This document shows, piece after piece, positions 51,914-60,988 of a DNA stretch of 64,000 nucleotides (position 1 is the stretch's first letter; each line of letters opens with the position of its first letter). The translations under genes and the position numbers were made by a program. This DNA is from Lentisphaeraceae bacterium (GTDB lineage: Bacteria > Verrucomicrobiota > Lentisphaeria > Lentisphaerales > Lentisphaeraceae), in the NCBI GenBank assembly GCA_021232515.1, contig JAJPOQ010000140.1:62001-126000 (forward strand), written 5' to 3'. Under the pieces are notes generated by a model. That model had not been told where the DNA came from. It saw only the letters and a list, made by a program, of their open reading frames with translations, and did no database searches.

Positions 51914-53149
51914 ATGGGAAAAAAATCTAAAAAGAAAAAAGGTCGAAATGTCGAAGACCTAAATGAGCGCGAACGCGTTGAGATCTATGGTCGTGCAGCC
52001 AAGCTAAGAAAGGCAGCGATCAATAAGAAAAAGACTTCTTCTAAGCGTTTAGACTGGAAGAAAAATGTCCGCCAAGGCGACTATGATCAAGAGTTCTCAG
52101 AAGAAAAACGTACAGGTAAAGGTCCAAAGTCCTTAGATGTTTGGGCCGAGAAAGCTTTATCTAAAGCTGGTGAGATGAAATCTCTAGATAACATCACAGA
52201 AGGAGATGAGTATCATAGAGGTGTTTTGACAACAGTTTCTAGGCAAGGTGGTATACTTCTTCACAAAGGTAAGATTTACGACTATATGTTGAAGCCTGAA
52301 ATGTTGCTGATGCAAAAGACAGAACTTGCAGTTGGTGACGATGTCCTATTTTCATTTGATAGAGAAGACCATTGCCTGGTTGAGCAAAGGCTTGACCGTA
52401 AGCATATCCTATCGCGTCCAGATCCAACCCGCCCTGGAGTTGAACGAGTGATTGCAGTCAATATGGACTACATCATCATTGTGACAGCTTTGACGAGCCC
52501 AGACATAAACTACAATTTACTTGACCGTTTTCTTATTGGTGTTGAGCAGAGTAAGGCAACGCCCATTATCTGTATCAATAAATACGACTTGTTGACCCCA
52601 GAGAATGAGCATTTATTAGACGACTTAAAAAACTATGAAAAACTTGGTTTTGAAATAATAAAGTGTTCGGCTGAAACTGGTGAAGGCGTAGATAAATTAT
52701 TAGATACCATTTCTGGAAGCACATGTGTTTTCCTTGGTACTAGTGGAGTTGGTAAGTCTTCTTTGATAAATAGCATTGATCCCGAATTGAATATAAAGAC
52801 TTCGGAGAACCGTGAAAGAGCTGCAGGTCGAGGCCGACACACGACTGTTATGGCTCAGATGCACCATGTTCAAAGAGATATAAAACTCATCGACACTCCA
52901 GGTGTACGAGAATTCAATTTCTTAGATATCGAGAAGACTGAAATACAGTATGGCTTCAAAGAGTTCACAGAGTTCTTACCCTGTAAGTTCAATGATTGTA
53001 GCCATGAAAAAGAGAAGGGCTGCAATATACTTCCCGCTGTAGAATCCGGCGAGATCTCCCAGAGTCGCTATGATAGTTATATGAAAATTTACAAAACTCT
53101 AGATATAAAACGTCTTGGCCCTAAACAGCGAGATAACCTTTTATTTTGA
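51914..53149 (+). CDS. rsgA: Ribosome small-subunit biogenesis GTPase RsgA
   Basis: 411 residues. Lys-rich N-terminal extension (GKKSKKKKGR), then an OB domain and a circularly permuted G domain: CINKYDLL (G4) comes before GTSGVGKSSLINSI (G1) and DTPGVREF (G3). GRGRHTTV is switch I. The C-terminal zinc finger reads CKFNDCSHEKEKGC. RsgA checks late 30S assembly. Its stop overlaps a TTG just before the ilvA ATG, so ilvA may be co-translated. Confidence 0.96.
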   Translation: MGKKSKKKKGRNVEDLNERERVEIYGRAAKLRKAAINKKKTSSKRLDWKKNVRQGDYDQEFSEEKRTGKGPKSLDVWAEKALSKAGEMKSLDNITEGDEYHRGVLTTVSRQGGILLHKGKIYDYMLKPEMLLMQKTELAVGDDVLFSFDREDHCLVEQRLDRKHILSRPDPTRPGVERVIAVNMDYIIIVTALTSPDINYNLLDRFLIGVEQSKATPIICINKYDLLTPENEHLLDDLKNYEKLGFEIIKCSAETGEGVDKLLDTISGSTCVFLGTSGVGKSSLINSIDPELNIKTSENRERAAGRGRHTTVMAQMHHVQRDIKLIDTPGVREFNFLDIEKTEIQYGFKEFTEFLPCKFNDCSHEKEKGCNILPAVESGEISQSRYDSYMKIYKTLDIKRLGPKQRDNLLF

Positions 53150-53151
53150 GT

Positions 53152-54660
53152 ATGCAATCCACCTATATCAAAAAGATCTTAACAGCTAAAGTTTATGACT
53201 TGGCAGTCCAAACACCTTTGACGGAAGCGACTAAGTTATCTAAAAAATTGGCTAATTCAGTTTACGTTAAACGCGAAGACCTTCAGCCAGTCTTTTCTTT
53301 TAAAGTTCGTGGCGCTTATAACAAAATGCGTCAATTAACAGACGAAGAAAAATCTAAAGGTGTAGTCTGTGCATCTGCGGGGAATCACGCTCAAGGTGTG
53401 GCTCTATCAGCGAATCACCTTGGAATCAAGGCGACTATTGTTATGCCGACGACAACTCCTGAGATAAAGGTTGAGTCTGTTCGTTCCATGGGTGGAAATG
53501 TTGTGCTTCATGGAGATACTTTTGATCTTGCCTGTACTCATGCTTATAAACTTCAAAAACAAAAAGGCATGACCTTTATACATCCCTATGATGATCCTGA
53601 AGTTATCGCAGGCCAAGGAACTGTTGGTGTAGAGTTGATGCAGCAGCTGTCGACTTTACCAGATTATGTTTTTGTTCCAGTGGGTGGAGGCGGCTTAGCT
53701 GCAGGTGTATCTACTTATGTTAAGTACCTAAGTCCAGATACAAAAGTGATTGCCGTAGAGTCAGAAGACTCCGCTTGCTTGGCTTCAGCATTTAAATCTG
53801 GAGAGCGCAGCATCTTGCCAGAAGTAGGTATATTTGCGGATGGAGTTGCAGTCGCACAGATAGGTGAAGAAACTTTTAAGCTTTTGAAAGACTATGTTGA
53901 CGAAGTCGTTACTGTTTCAACAGATGAGGTTTGCGCAGCAATTAAAGATCTATTTGAAGATACTCGAGCCATTGCTGAACCAGCAGGCGCTTTAGCAACT
54001 GCTGGGATGAAGAAGTTTATGATACAAAATGCGTTAGAGAACAAAACAGTTGTCACTATAAACAGTGGCGCAAATACTAGTTTTGGTCGATTGAGGCATA
54101 TTTCAGAAAGAACAGAGCTTGGTTCAAACAAAGAAGCCTTATTTGCAGTGTCAATTGAGGAAAAAGCAGGAAGCTTTTTGAGCTTTTGTGAGTGTATGGG
54201 GGATGCCAACATAACAGAGTTCAACTATAGATTTAAAAAGTCTGTACAGGCTCAAGTTTTTGTTGGTGTAGAATTGCGTTCTGGTTTAGAAGACCGAGAA
54301 AGACTTATACAGAGCTTTAGGGATTATGGTTATACCTCATTTGATCTAACTGACAATGAGATGGCAAAACTACACGTTCGCTACATGGTGGGTGGACATG
54401 CTGAGGATAATCATGAAAGACTATTCCGTGTTCAGTTTCCTGAAAAACCAGGAGCTTTATTGAAGTTTCTCAAGGCACTAGGCAATAGATGGAGTATCAC
54501 TCTTTTTCACTATCGTAATCATGCAGCAGCGTATGGACGAGTTTTATTCGGAGTTCATGCTTCTGCGGATGATTGTGACCTCACAGACAAACTTTCTGAA
54601 ATAGGCTATGTTTTTTTTGAAGAGACAGAGAATCCAGCCTACAAGATTTTTTTGAGTTAG
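53152..54660 (+). CDS. ilvA: Threonine ammonia-lyase (threonine deaminase)
   Basis: 502 residues from the ATG at 53152; a TTG two codons earlier is possible. PVFSFKVRGAYNKM holds the PLP Lys (K51), and CASAGNHAQGVA and VPVGGGGLAAGV bind substrate and PLP phosphate. The C-terminal 180 residues contain two ACT-like regulatory repeats (EKAGSFLSFCECMGD and EKPGALLKFLKALG), as in the long biosynthetic form, so feedback control by isoleucine is expected. First committed step of isoleucine synthesis; ilvD follows two genes later. Confidence 0.95.
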   Translation: MQSTYIKKILTAKVYDLAVQTPLTEATKLSKKLANSVYVKREDLQPVFSFKVRGAYNKMRQLTDEEKSKGVVCASAGNHAQGVALSANHLGIKATIVMPTTTPEIKVESVRSMGGNVVLHGDTFDLACTHAYKLQKQKGMTFIHPYDDPEVIAGQGTVGVELMQQLSTLPDYVFVPVGGGGLAAGVSTYVKYLSPDTKVIAVESEDSACLASAFKSGERSILPEVGIFADGVAVAQIGEETFKLLKDYVDEVVTVSTDEVCAAIKDLFEDTRAIAEPAGALATAGMKKFMIQNALENKTVVTINSGANTSFGRLRHISERTELGSNKEALFAVSIEEKAGSFLSFCECMGDANITEFNYRFKKSVQAQVFVGVELRSGLEDRERLIQSFRDYGYTSFDLTDNEMAKLHVRYMVGGHAEDNHERLFRVQFPEKPGALLKFLKALGNRWSITLFHYRNHAAAYGRVLFGVHASADDCDLTDKLSEIGYVFFEETENPAYKIFLS

Positions 54661-54769
54661 ATCTCATAGATTCTAAGTAACCTTTTGGCCTTAAAATTTG
54701 ATTTACTATTTCGTAGATATAGATTAGGCGATTATTCAGAAGGAAAACCCTATTTTATGGAGAAATGCC

Positions 54770-55702
54770 ATGGGCAAAGTTGCATCAGATATTCTTGAAT
54801 TAGTGGGTGGAACCCCATTAGTCAAAATTAATCGTTTAAATAATGGTGGTTCTGATCTTTATGCTAAGCTAGAAGCTTCAAATCCAGGTTTTTGCGTTAA
54901 AGATAGAATCGCGAAGGCTATGATTGATGATGCTATCGCAGATGGTCGTTTAAAGCCGGGTATGAATGTTATAGAACCTACCAGCGGTAACACAGGTATC
55001 GGTTTGGCGATGACTTGTGCAGTCCGAGGTTATAAAGTCACACTAGTTATGCCGGATACTATGTCAGCAGAAAGACGACAAATTTTAAAGGTTTTTGGTG
55101 CAGAACTTGTTCTTACTCCTGGTGCTGAAGGCATGCCTGGTGCCATCCGCAAAGCAGAAGAGCTAGTGGCTCAAAGCTCTGATTCATGGATGCCACAACA
55201 GTTCAATAATCCAAGTAATCCTAAAGTTCACCGCGAAACTACAGCGGAAGAAATTTGGAATGATACTGACGGTGAAATTGACATTATCGTTGGTGGTGTA
55301 GGTACAGGCGGAACTATTACTGGTTGCGCAGAAGTTCTTAAACAAAAAAAATCTTCAGTTAAAGCTATTGCTGTTGAACCAATTAACTCTGCAGTAATGT
55401 CTGGAGAAGGTCCAGGCAAGCATAAAGTTCAGGGTATTGGTGCTGGTTTTATTCCAACAGTTCTAAATATGGATCTGATTGACGAAGTCGAAAAAGTGAC
55501 AGACGAAGAAGCTGGCGAAACTGCTAGAGCTCTAGCAATAAAGGAAGGTATTTTCTGCGGTATATCTAGTGGTGCCGCTATGGCAGCTGCAATCAAAGTG
55601 GCAGAAAATCCTGAAAATGCAGGCAAGAAAATTGTTGTGGTGCTTCCAGATACCGGTGAGCGATATCTCTCAACTTGGTTGTTTGAAGAATACCGCTGCT
55701 AA
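54770..55702 (+). CDS. cysK: Cysteine synthase (O-acetylserine sulfhydrylase)
   Basis: 310 residues. LEASNPGFCVKDRIAKAMI has the PLP Lys (K44); the usual Ser-x-KDR reads Cys-Val-Lys-Asp-Arg. EPTSGNTGIGLA is the substrate loop and GVGTGGTITG the phosphate-binding loop, followed by CGISSGAA near the end. It makes cysteine from O-acetylserine and sulfide. It sits between ilvA and ilvD, 109 bases after ilvA and 31 before ilvD, so the three probably form one transcript, with a possible internal promoter before cysK. The GGAG site is 7 bases before the ATG. Confidence 0.95.
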   Translation: MGKVASDILELVGGTPLVKINRLNNGGSDLYAKLEASNPGFCVKDRIAKAMIDDAIADGRLKPGMNVIEPTSGNTGIGLAMTCAVRGYKVTLVMPDTMSAERRQILKVFGAELVLTPGAEGMPGAIRKAEELVAQSSDSWMPQQFNNPSNPKVHRETTAEEIWNDTDGEIDIIVGGVGTGGTITGCAEVLKQKKSSVKAIAVEPINSAVMSGEGPGKHKVQGIGAGFIPTVLNMDLIDEVEKVTDEEAGETARALAIKEGIFCGISSGAAMAAAIKVAENPENAGKKIVVVLPDTGERYLSTWLFEEYRC

Positions 55703-55733
55703 GATTATATTTTAAAAAATTTAAGAGGAATTC

Positions 55734-57578
55734 ATGGCTAATTACCGTTCAAAAACTACTACAGAAGGCCGAAATATGGCCGGAGCACGTGCACTATGGC
55801 GCGCAACAGGAATGACAGATGAAGACTTCGGTAAGCCAATTATTGCCGTAGTCAATTCATTTACACAATTTGTTCCAGGTCACGTTCACCTCAAGGATAT
55901 GGGGCAACTTGTTGCTCGAGAAATAGAAGCGAATGGTGGTGTGGCCAAAGAGTTTAACACCATTGCTGTTGATGATGGTATAGCGATGGGGCACGACGGC
56001 ATGCTTTATAGTTTACCTTCACGTGAGATCATTGCTGACTCAGTTGAATACATGGTAAATGCCCACAAAGCGGATGCCATAGTTTGTATCTCAAACTGTG
56101 ACAAAATCACTCCTGGAATGCTCATGGCAGCACTTCGATTGAATGTTCCTGCAGTATTTGTTTCAGGTGGACCAATGGAAGCAGGAAAAACTAAGCTAGC
56201 AGATGGAACGACTCACAAGACTGACTTAGTTGATGCCATGATTGCCGGTGCGGATAGAAATGTTAGTGATGAAGATGCTGCAAGCTATGAGCGCTCTGCT
56301 TGTCCAACATGTGGGTCTTGCTCAGGTATGTTCACAGCAAACTCTATGAACTGTCTTACTGAAGCTCTAGGATTATCTCTCCCAGGTAACGGTTCTACTC
56401 TTGCAACTCACTCAGATCGTAAGCAGCTATTTTTAAGAGCTGCAAAAATCATCGTTGAAGCGTCTAAACGTTACTACGAAGATTTTGACGATTCAGTTCT
56501 TCCTCGTTCAATTGCGACTTTTGAAGCTTTTGAAAACGCTATGACCTTAGATATAGCAATGGGCGGTTCGACAAATACAGTTCTACATTTATTAGCAGCT
56601 GCACAAGAAGCAGAAGTTGATTTTACTATGGAAGATATAGATAGACTTTCTCGCTCAGTGCCTAACTTATGTAAAGTTGCTCCTTCAACACAACTTTATC
56701 ACATGGAAGATGTTCACCGTGCTGGTGGTATCATCAGTATCCTCGGTGAGCTTGAAAAAGCAGGCTTATTGAAGTCGGATGTTAAGAGTATCCATTCGGC
56801 AAGTCTAGGAGATGCGATAAATAACTATGACGTTACTCGTACAGATGATGAAAAAGTGAAAGAGTTTTTTAGAGCAGGACCTGCTGGTATACGAACTCAG
56901 ACTGCATTTAGTCAGTCAACACGTTTCGATACTCTTGATGTGGATAGAGAAAACGGTTGTATTAGAAGTAAAGAGAATGCTTACAGCCAAGATGGTGGAC
57001 TTGCTGTTCTCTTCGGTAATCTCGCGAAAAATGGTTGCATAGTTAAAACTGCTGGTGTTGATGAGTCGATTTTAACGTTCTCCGGTCCTGCACGAGTTTT
57101 TGAAAGCCAGGATGACGCTGTAAATGCAATTTTAGCAGATAAAGTGGTTGCTGGCGATGTAGTTGTTATTCGCTATGAAGGTCCTAAAGGCGGTCCGGGT
57201 ATGCAGGAAATGCTTTATCCTACAACTTACCTTAAGTCTCGTGGTCTTGGTAAAGATTGTGCATTGATTACCGACGGCCGTTTTTCTGGCGGTACTTCAG
57301 GTTTATCAATTGGTCATGCTTCTCCAGAAGCAGCTAGCGGTGGTGCTATCGGTCTTGTTGAAGAAGGTGACACTATCAAGATCGATATTCCAAACCGTAC
57401 GATCGATATAGATATCTCAGCTGAAGAGCTTGAAGCTCGACGTGAGAAAATGGAAAATAGTGAAAAACCTTGGAAGCCAGCGACGAGAAAGCGCAAAGTT
57501 TCAAAAGCACTACAGGCATATGCTGCTATGGCAACAAGTGCAGATAAAGGTGCTGTGAGAACATTAGATAATTTCTAA
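55734..57578 (+). CDS. ilvD: Dihydroxy-acid dehydratase
   Basis: 614 residues. [10 protein letters not shown] (C122) and [19 protein letters not shown] (C190, C193, C196) supply the Fe-S ligands, and the [10 protein letters not shown] and [15 protein letters not shown] segments are family signatures. It dehydrates the dihydroxy acids of valine and isoleucine synthesis. AAGAGGAA precedes the ATG. The terminator follows at 57595. Works downstream of ilvA for isoleucine; ilvC, ilvB and ilvE are not in the window. Confidence 0.97.
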   Translation: MANYRSKTTTEGRNMAGARALWRATGMTDEDFGKPIIAVVNSFTQFVPGHVHLKDMGQLVAREIEANGGVAKEFNTIAVDDGIAMGHDGMLYSLPSREIIADSVEYMVNAHKADAIVCISNCDKITPGMLMAALRLNVPAVFVSGGPMEAGKTKLADGTTHKTDLVDAMIAGADRNVSDEDAASYERSACPTCGSCSGMFTANSMNCLTEALGLSLPGNGSTLATHSDRKQLFLRAAKIIVEASKRYYEDFDDSVLPRSIATFEAFENAMTLDIAMGGSTNTVLHLLAAAQEAEVDFTMEDIDRLSRSVPNLCKVAPSTQLYHMEDVHRAGGIISILGELEKAGLLKSDVKSIHSASLGDAINNYDVTRTDDEKVKEFFRAGPAGIRTQTAFSQSTRFDTLDVDRENGCIRSKENAYSQDGGLAVLFGNLAKNGCIVKTAGVDESILTFSGPARVFESQDDAVNAILADKVVAGDVVVIRYEGPKGGPGMQEMLYPTTYLKSRGLGKDCALITDGRFSGGTSGLSIGHASPEAASGGAIGLVEEGDTIKIDIPNRTIDIDISAEELEARREKMENSEKPWKPATRKRKVSKALQAYAAMATSADKGAVRTLDNF

Positions 57579-57594
57579 TTTCGAATGACTACAC

Positions 57595-57632
57595 AAAAAA
57601 GCCGTTTGAGTTAACTCAAACGGCTTTTTTTT
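57595..57632. terminator. Bidirectional terminator between ilvD and the aldehyde dehydrogenase gene
   Basis: GCCGTTTGAG (57601-57610) and CTCAAACGGC (57615-57624) form a perfect 10-base stem with a TTAA loop, flanked by A6 on the left and T8 on the right. It can end transcription from both convergent genes. Confidence 0.95.
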
Positions 57633-57651
57633 ATTTAACTATGTAAAATTT

Positions 57652-59238
57652 TTACTCTTGACCCATTTTGCCATTCATTAGTCTCCAGATTTCAAGAGGA
57701 TTCCCATCTTTTATTTCGTCAGGAAGTAAGGCTTGAGGAAAGTTCTGGTAAGAAACTGGTCGAGCATAACGGTTTATCGCTGCTGTGCCAACTGAAGTTG
57801 TTCTTGAGTCAGTTGAAGCAGGGTAAGGACCGCCGTGAAGCATAGAAGAGCAAACTTCGACACCAGTAGGGTACTGGTTGATGATTAGTCGACCGACTTT
57901 CTTCTCAACAGCGCTTATGACATCTGCAAACTGGATTAACTCTTCATCTTCTCCGTGAATAGAAGAAGTTAGGTGACCTTCTAAGTGTTCAACAACTTCT
58001 AGTATTTGTTCTTTATTATTACAGATAACGATAAATGTACACGGACCGAAGACTTCTTTATTGAGCTCGTCGTTATTTAAGAATGTTTCTGCTGAAGCTG
58101 AGAAAACTGCCGGTTGAGCAGCTGTCGCATCATTTTCTGTAGTTGCATCAGATTTGCCGAGAAGAGTAACTCCGTCAACAGCAAGTTTAGCAGAAAGTTC
58201 TTTACTGTAACCATCTTTGATTGATGAGTGAACCATAGTTCCTGCAGGAGCATTTTTGATTGATTCAGCAAGCTTTTGGATAAATGAGTTAACTTCAGGA
58301 GAGGCTTGAACGACTAGCATCCCAGGGTTCGTACAGAATTGGCCAGCACCGAGGCAGATAGAACCTGTTAGACCAGCAACTAGAGCTTCTTCATTTTTCT
58401 TGATTGTTTCAGGAAGTAAGAATACAGGATTGGATGAGCCCATTTCAGCGTAAACTGGAATTGGTTCAGGTCTAGAAGCGGCAGTATCAAAGATAGCTCT
58501 GCCACCTGGGATTGAGCCAGTAAAGCCGACAGCTTTTATTGCAGGGTGTTTAACTAAAGCTTGACCTGTAAGGTGACTTTTACCGTGAATCATGGATATA
58601 GTTCCTTCCGGCATACCACACTCTTTAGCTGCAGATACTGCTGCGTGAGCAACAAGTTCAGCTGTTCCTGGGTGAGCTGGGTGTGCTTTAAGAACAACTG
58701 GGCAGCCAGCAGCAATGGCAGAAGCAGTATCGCCACCAGCAGTTGAAAATGCTAGAGGGAAGTTTGACGCGCCAAATACAGCGACTGGACCTATAGCTCT
58801 TTCCATGTAGCGGATATCTGGCTTTGGAAGTGGTTGGCGATCTGGAATAGCTGTATCGATACGAGCATTTACCCATGAACCTTCTTCTATAAGGTCAGCA
58901 AACATGGTTAGCTGTCCACAAGTACGGCCTCTTTCACCAGTGATTCTTCCTTCTGGAAGTCCAGTTTCAGCAACAGCTCTTTGGATAAGTTCATCACCAA
59001 GGTTGACGACGTTTTCGGCTATCTTTCTAAGGAATGCAGCTCTCTCTTTACTTGAAGTATTTCTGAAAGAGTCAAAAGCTTTAGCGGCCAAGTTACAGGC
59101 GCTGTTTATTTCTTCACTTGTTGCTTCTATAAAAGCAGTTTCTAGATTTTGGCCAGTTGTTGGGTCGACTGCGATAGTTTCATCTGTGCCATTTGCCGAG
59201 AGGCTATAGCCAATGAAGTTTTTACCATGAAGAGACAT
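57652..59238 (-). CDS. Aldehyde dehydrogenase, alpha-ketoglutaric semialdehyde dehydrogenase type
   Basis: 528 residues from the ATG at 59238, placed seven bases after AAGGAG; the GTG at 59244 is too close to that site. ERAIGPVAVFGASNFPLAFS, GDTASAIAAGCPVVLKAHPAHPG and VGFTGSIPGGRAIFD form the NAD(P) site; YAEMGSSNPVF has the catalytic Glu and GQFCTNPG the nucleophilic Cys. Length and the GFTGSIPGGRA motif fit the KGSADH class, which converts 2-oxoglutarate semialdehyde to 2-oxoglutarate in pentose and uronic acid catabolism. It stands alone here. Confidence 0.88.
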   Translation of the reverse strand: MSLHGKNFIGYSLSANGTDETIAVDPTTGQNLETAFIEATSEEINSACNLAAKAFDSFRNTSSKERAAFLRKIAENVVNLGDELIQRAVAETGLPEGRITGERGRTCGQLTMFADLIEEGSWVNARIDTAIPDRQPLPKPDIRYMERAIGPVAVFGASNFPLAFSTAGGDTASAIAAGCPVVLKAHPAHPGTAELVAHAAVSAAKECGMPEGTISMIHGKSHLTGQALVKHPAIKAVGFTGSIPGGRAIFDTAASRPEPIPVYAEMGSSNPVFLLPETIKKNEEALVAGLTGSICLGAGQFCTNPGMLVVQASPEVNSFIQKLAESIKNAPAGTMVHSSIKDGYSKELSAKLAVDGVTLLGKSDATTENDATAAQPAVFSASAETFLNNDELNKEVFGPCTFIVICNNKEQILEVVEHLEGHLTSSIHGEDEELIQFADVISAVEKKVGRLIINQYPTGVEVCSSMLHGGPYPASTDSRTTSVGTAAINRYARPVSYQNFPQALLPDEIKDGNPLEIWRLMNGKMGQE

Positions 59239-59490
59239 ATACACACTCCTTTTAAAAGGTTTTTTAACACGTGGAATTTTAGTTTAAAAGTAAAATCTTG
59301 GGAACTCTAAGGGCAGGATTGAATTGAGTCAATAGTAGGTAGGTTTTTAATGATATAAATGGGTGTACTATTTTTGCTCATACTTGTCTATTATTAAGAC
59401 ATTTTGTAAGTCTCGAGACTTTATTAATTGTTTTTAAGTTGTTTGTATTGAGTGTAATATGTCTATTTTTATTCTTTGTGAATGAGACGT

Positions 59491-59499
59491 GCTATTATA
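59491..59499 (+). promoter_or_regulatory. Extended -10 promoter of the 48-residue peptide gene
   Basis: TGCTATTAT is an extended -10 element (TGn plus TATTAT), 28 bases before the start codon. No good -35 is present at 16-18 bases, as is common for extended -10 promoters. It shares the CTATTATAGT core with two other promoters in the window. Confidence 0.5.
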
Positions 59500-59527
59500 G
59501 TGAAAATAGTTTTTAAGGAGATTGCTC

Positions 59528-59674
59528 ATGAAAGATAAAAAAGATAAGCCATTGATCAGCTTGGATGATTTAACTCCACGTGAAGAAGTACGAGGTGGAG
59601 CGGATAAAGGAAAACAAATTTTTGGATCGTTTAGTTCTCAGAACGATAAAAACAAGCCTAAAGACAGATTCTAA
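59528..59674 (+). CDS. 48-residue peptide with double-glycine motif
   Basis: A short gene with a clear start: AAGGAG ten bases before the ATG, a TAA stop, and a strong terminator right after. The translation starts MKDKKDKPLISLDDLTP and continues REEVRGGADKGKQIFGSF, ending in a Lys/Asp-rich tail (NKPKDRF). The centre (LTPREEVRGG) resembles the GG-ended leader segment of secreted peptides and RiPP precursors, with Val four residues before the cleavage point, although the usual -7 and -12 Leu positions are not met. It has no Cys. No peptidase-ABC transporter or modifying enzyme is near. Function unknown; that it is a gene rests on the ribosome site, promoter and terminator. Confidence 0.7.
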   Translation: MKDKKDKPLISLDDLTPREEVRGGADKGKQIFGSFSSQNDKNKPKDRF

Positions 59675-59690
59675 AGAATCGTATGAGCAT

Positions 59691-59729
59691 ACCCTCTTCG
59701 GTGAAGTCCCTTCCGGAGAGGGTTTTTTT
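59691..59729 (+). terminator. Rho-independent terminator after the 48-residue peptide gene
   Basis: ACCCTCTTCGG (59691-59701) pairs with CCGGAGAGGGT (59713-59723) with one G-T pair around an 11-base loop, followed by seven T. Two bases separate it from the convergent small gene. Confidence 0.92.
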
Positions 59730-59731
59730 AT

Positions 59732-59917
59732 TTAGCCTTCAGCTAAAGCTTTCTTGATTTGTTCTCTAGCATCTTCAAACTCATCACTAGCTAAAATGCC
59801 TTTGTTCATAAGGAGGGCAACTAGTGCGTTTTGAGTGATAGCCATTTCTTGGATAACATCTGCCTGTTCCTCTACGAGTTCCACCAGTTCATCTTGTTCT
59901 TCATTTTGGAGACTCAT
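59732..59917 (-). CDS. Small acidic coiled-coil protein
   Basis: 61 residues, predicted as a single long helix with an acidic first half (QNEEQDELVELVEEQADVIQE) and a hydrophobic heptad-like middle (MAITQNALVALLMNKGIL). The ribosome site AGGAG lies seven bases before the ATG, which makes it a credible gene. No known family. Divergent from nsrR by about 100 bases and convergent with the peptide gene. A structural or regulatory dimer is possible. Confidence 0.65.
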   Translation of the reverse strand: MSLQNEEQDELVELVEEQADVIQEMAITQNALVALLMNKGILASDEFEDAREQIKKALAEG

Positions 59918-60028
59918 AAGCCAACTCCTATTAACTTTTTAATTATACGGATTGTTAAAGTGACAAAATATCATGAAAAGCCAAAATGAGCAAATTGAAG
60001 TGCCTAGATAATTTTTCAATTATGTCAT

Positions 60029-60424
60029 TTAGAGCATATCAGAGAGTGTTTTGTTCTTAAGTTCTTTCAGGAAAGCCATTTTTGCTTTACCAAGTAAACC
60101 CTTTAAACGGCAGTTTGTTGAGATACGACAAGTGTTTTTCTCAGAATTAAAACATTCAACTATATCTAAAGGCTCAACAGCCTTAACAACATCGCCGATG
60201 TTAATTTCTTCAGGTTTTAGAGAAAGGCTCATTCCACCGCCGTACCGTCCACGCTTAAGTGTAAGGTAGCCAAGTTTGCCAAGTCTGTTGACAACTTTTA
60301 CGAGGTGATTGTTTGAGATCTGAAAAAATTCACTAATTTCTTTCGTCGAGATTAACTCATCTGGTCTTTCAGCTACATAGAGTAAAACTCGTAGAGAGTA
60401 GTCTGTATTTAACGTTAGTTGCAT
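60029..60424 (-). CDS. nsrR: Rrf2 family regulator, NsrR-like
   Basis: 131 residues. The N-terminal winged helix starts MQLTLNTDYSLRVLLYVAE, with SNNHLVKVVNRLGKLGYL as the recognition region and KRGRYGGGMSL as the wing. C91, C99 and C105 (VECFNSEKNTCRISTNC) match the cluster cysteines of NsrR, which senses nitric oxide through an Fe-S cluster; IscR-type spacing differs. It is divergent from a globin gene, a typical NsrR target. AAGTTGCATTT on the minus strand at 60496-60486, in the shared promoter region, is one base from the E. coli NsrR half-site AAGATGCATTT. Confidence 0.85.
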   Translation of the reverse strand: MQLTLNTDYSLRVLLYVAERPDELISTKEISEFFQISNNHLVKVVNRLGKLGYLTLKRGRYGGGMSLSLKPEEINIGDVVKAVEPLDIVECFNSEKNTCRISTNCRLKGLLGKAKMAFLKELKNKTLSDML

Positions 60425-60510
60425 TTTTCGGCCTTATATTCGTCGTTACTAATATTATTATTCCTTTTATTTAAATTTGCTATTGAAATGCAACTTAATA
60501 AGCTGTCTAT

Positions 60511-60539
60511 TTAAATATGTATCTATAATATATCTTTAA
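60511..60539 (+). promoter_or_regulatory. Globin promoter overlapped by an imperfect palindrome (candidate NsrR operator)
   Basis: A perfect TATAAT (60524-60529) lies 24 bases before the globin ATG. It sits in the middle of an inverted repeat, TTAAATATGTA (60511-60521) and TATATCTTTAA (60529-60539), matching at 9 of 11 positions with a 7-base spacer. The -35 (AGCTGT at 60501) is poor. A repressor bound here would block the promoter. Confidence 0.5.
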
Positions 60540-60553
60540 AAAGGAAACAACAC

Positions 60554-60916
60554 ATGAGTCTCTATGAAAAACTAGGCGGTGCTGATGCCGTGAATGCTGC
60601 AGTTGATATCTTTTACCGTAAAGTCTTAGCGGATGATAGAATTAACCGATTTTTTGAAGATGTAGATATGGAGCGCCAGGCTCAGAAGCAGAAAGCATTT
60701 TTAACAATGGTGTTTGGCGGACCGAATAATTATACTGGTTTAGACATGAGAAACGGTCACAAGCATTTAGTGAAGATGGGACTCGATGATTCTCATGTAG
60801 ACGCAGTTATCGAACTTTTAGGTGCAACACTTAAAGAACTTGGTGTTGGTGATGACGATATCGGTGAAGTTGCAGGTATTGCTAACTCAGTGAGAGACGA
60901 CGTTCTGGATCGTTAA
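60554..60916 (+). CDS. Truncated haemoglobin, group I
   Basis: 120 residues. SLYEKLGGADAVNAAVDIFYRKVLADDRI opens the trHb fold, with Tyr21 at the B10 position in FYRKVLAD; AFLTMVFGGPNNYTG is the E-helix and loop, and MRNGHKHLV holds the proximal His69. Group I globins bind O2 and turn nitric oxide into nitrate when given electrons. The gene is divergent from nsrR, and a reductase gene follows 73 bases later, after a terminator. AAGGA is ten bases before the ATG. Confidence 0.93.
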   Translation: MSLYEKLGGADAVNAAVDIFYRKVLADDRINRFFEDVDMERQAQKQKAFLTMVFGGPNNYTGLDMRNGHKHLVKMGLDDSHVDAVIELLGATLKELGVGDDDIGEVAGIANSVRDDVLDR

Positions 60917-60940
60917 TCATACATATTGAATAGTTTTGAG

Positions 60941-60971
60941 AGTGCCATTATTCTAATGGCACTTTTTTTTT
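60941..60971 (+). terminator. Rho-independent terminator between globin and reductase
   Basis: AGTGCCATT (60941-60949) and AATGGCACT (60955-60963) form a perfect 9-base stem with a 5-base loop, followed by nine T. It ends 18 bases before the reductase ATG and would limit expression of the reductase relative to the globin. Confidence 0.92.
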
Positions 60972-60988
60972 ATATTGGGAAAACGGAA

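Noticed and set aside
54661-54769. T-box or amino-acid leader attenuator before cysK-ilvD
   Set aside because: No T-box sequence, hairpin with T run or leader peptide with repeated Ile/Val/Cys codons was found.
60926-60988. Longer N terminus for the reductase (MNSFESAIILMALFF...)
   Set aside because: It is translated from the terminator hairpin and T run; the ferredoxin domain starts normally at 60989.
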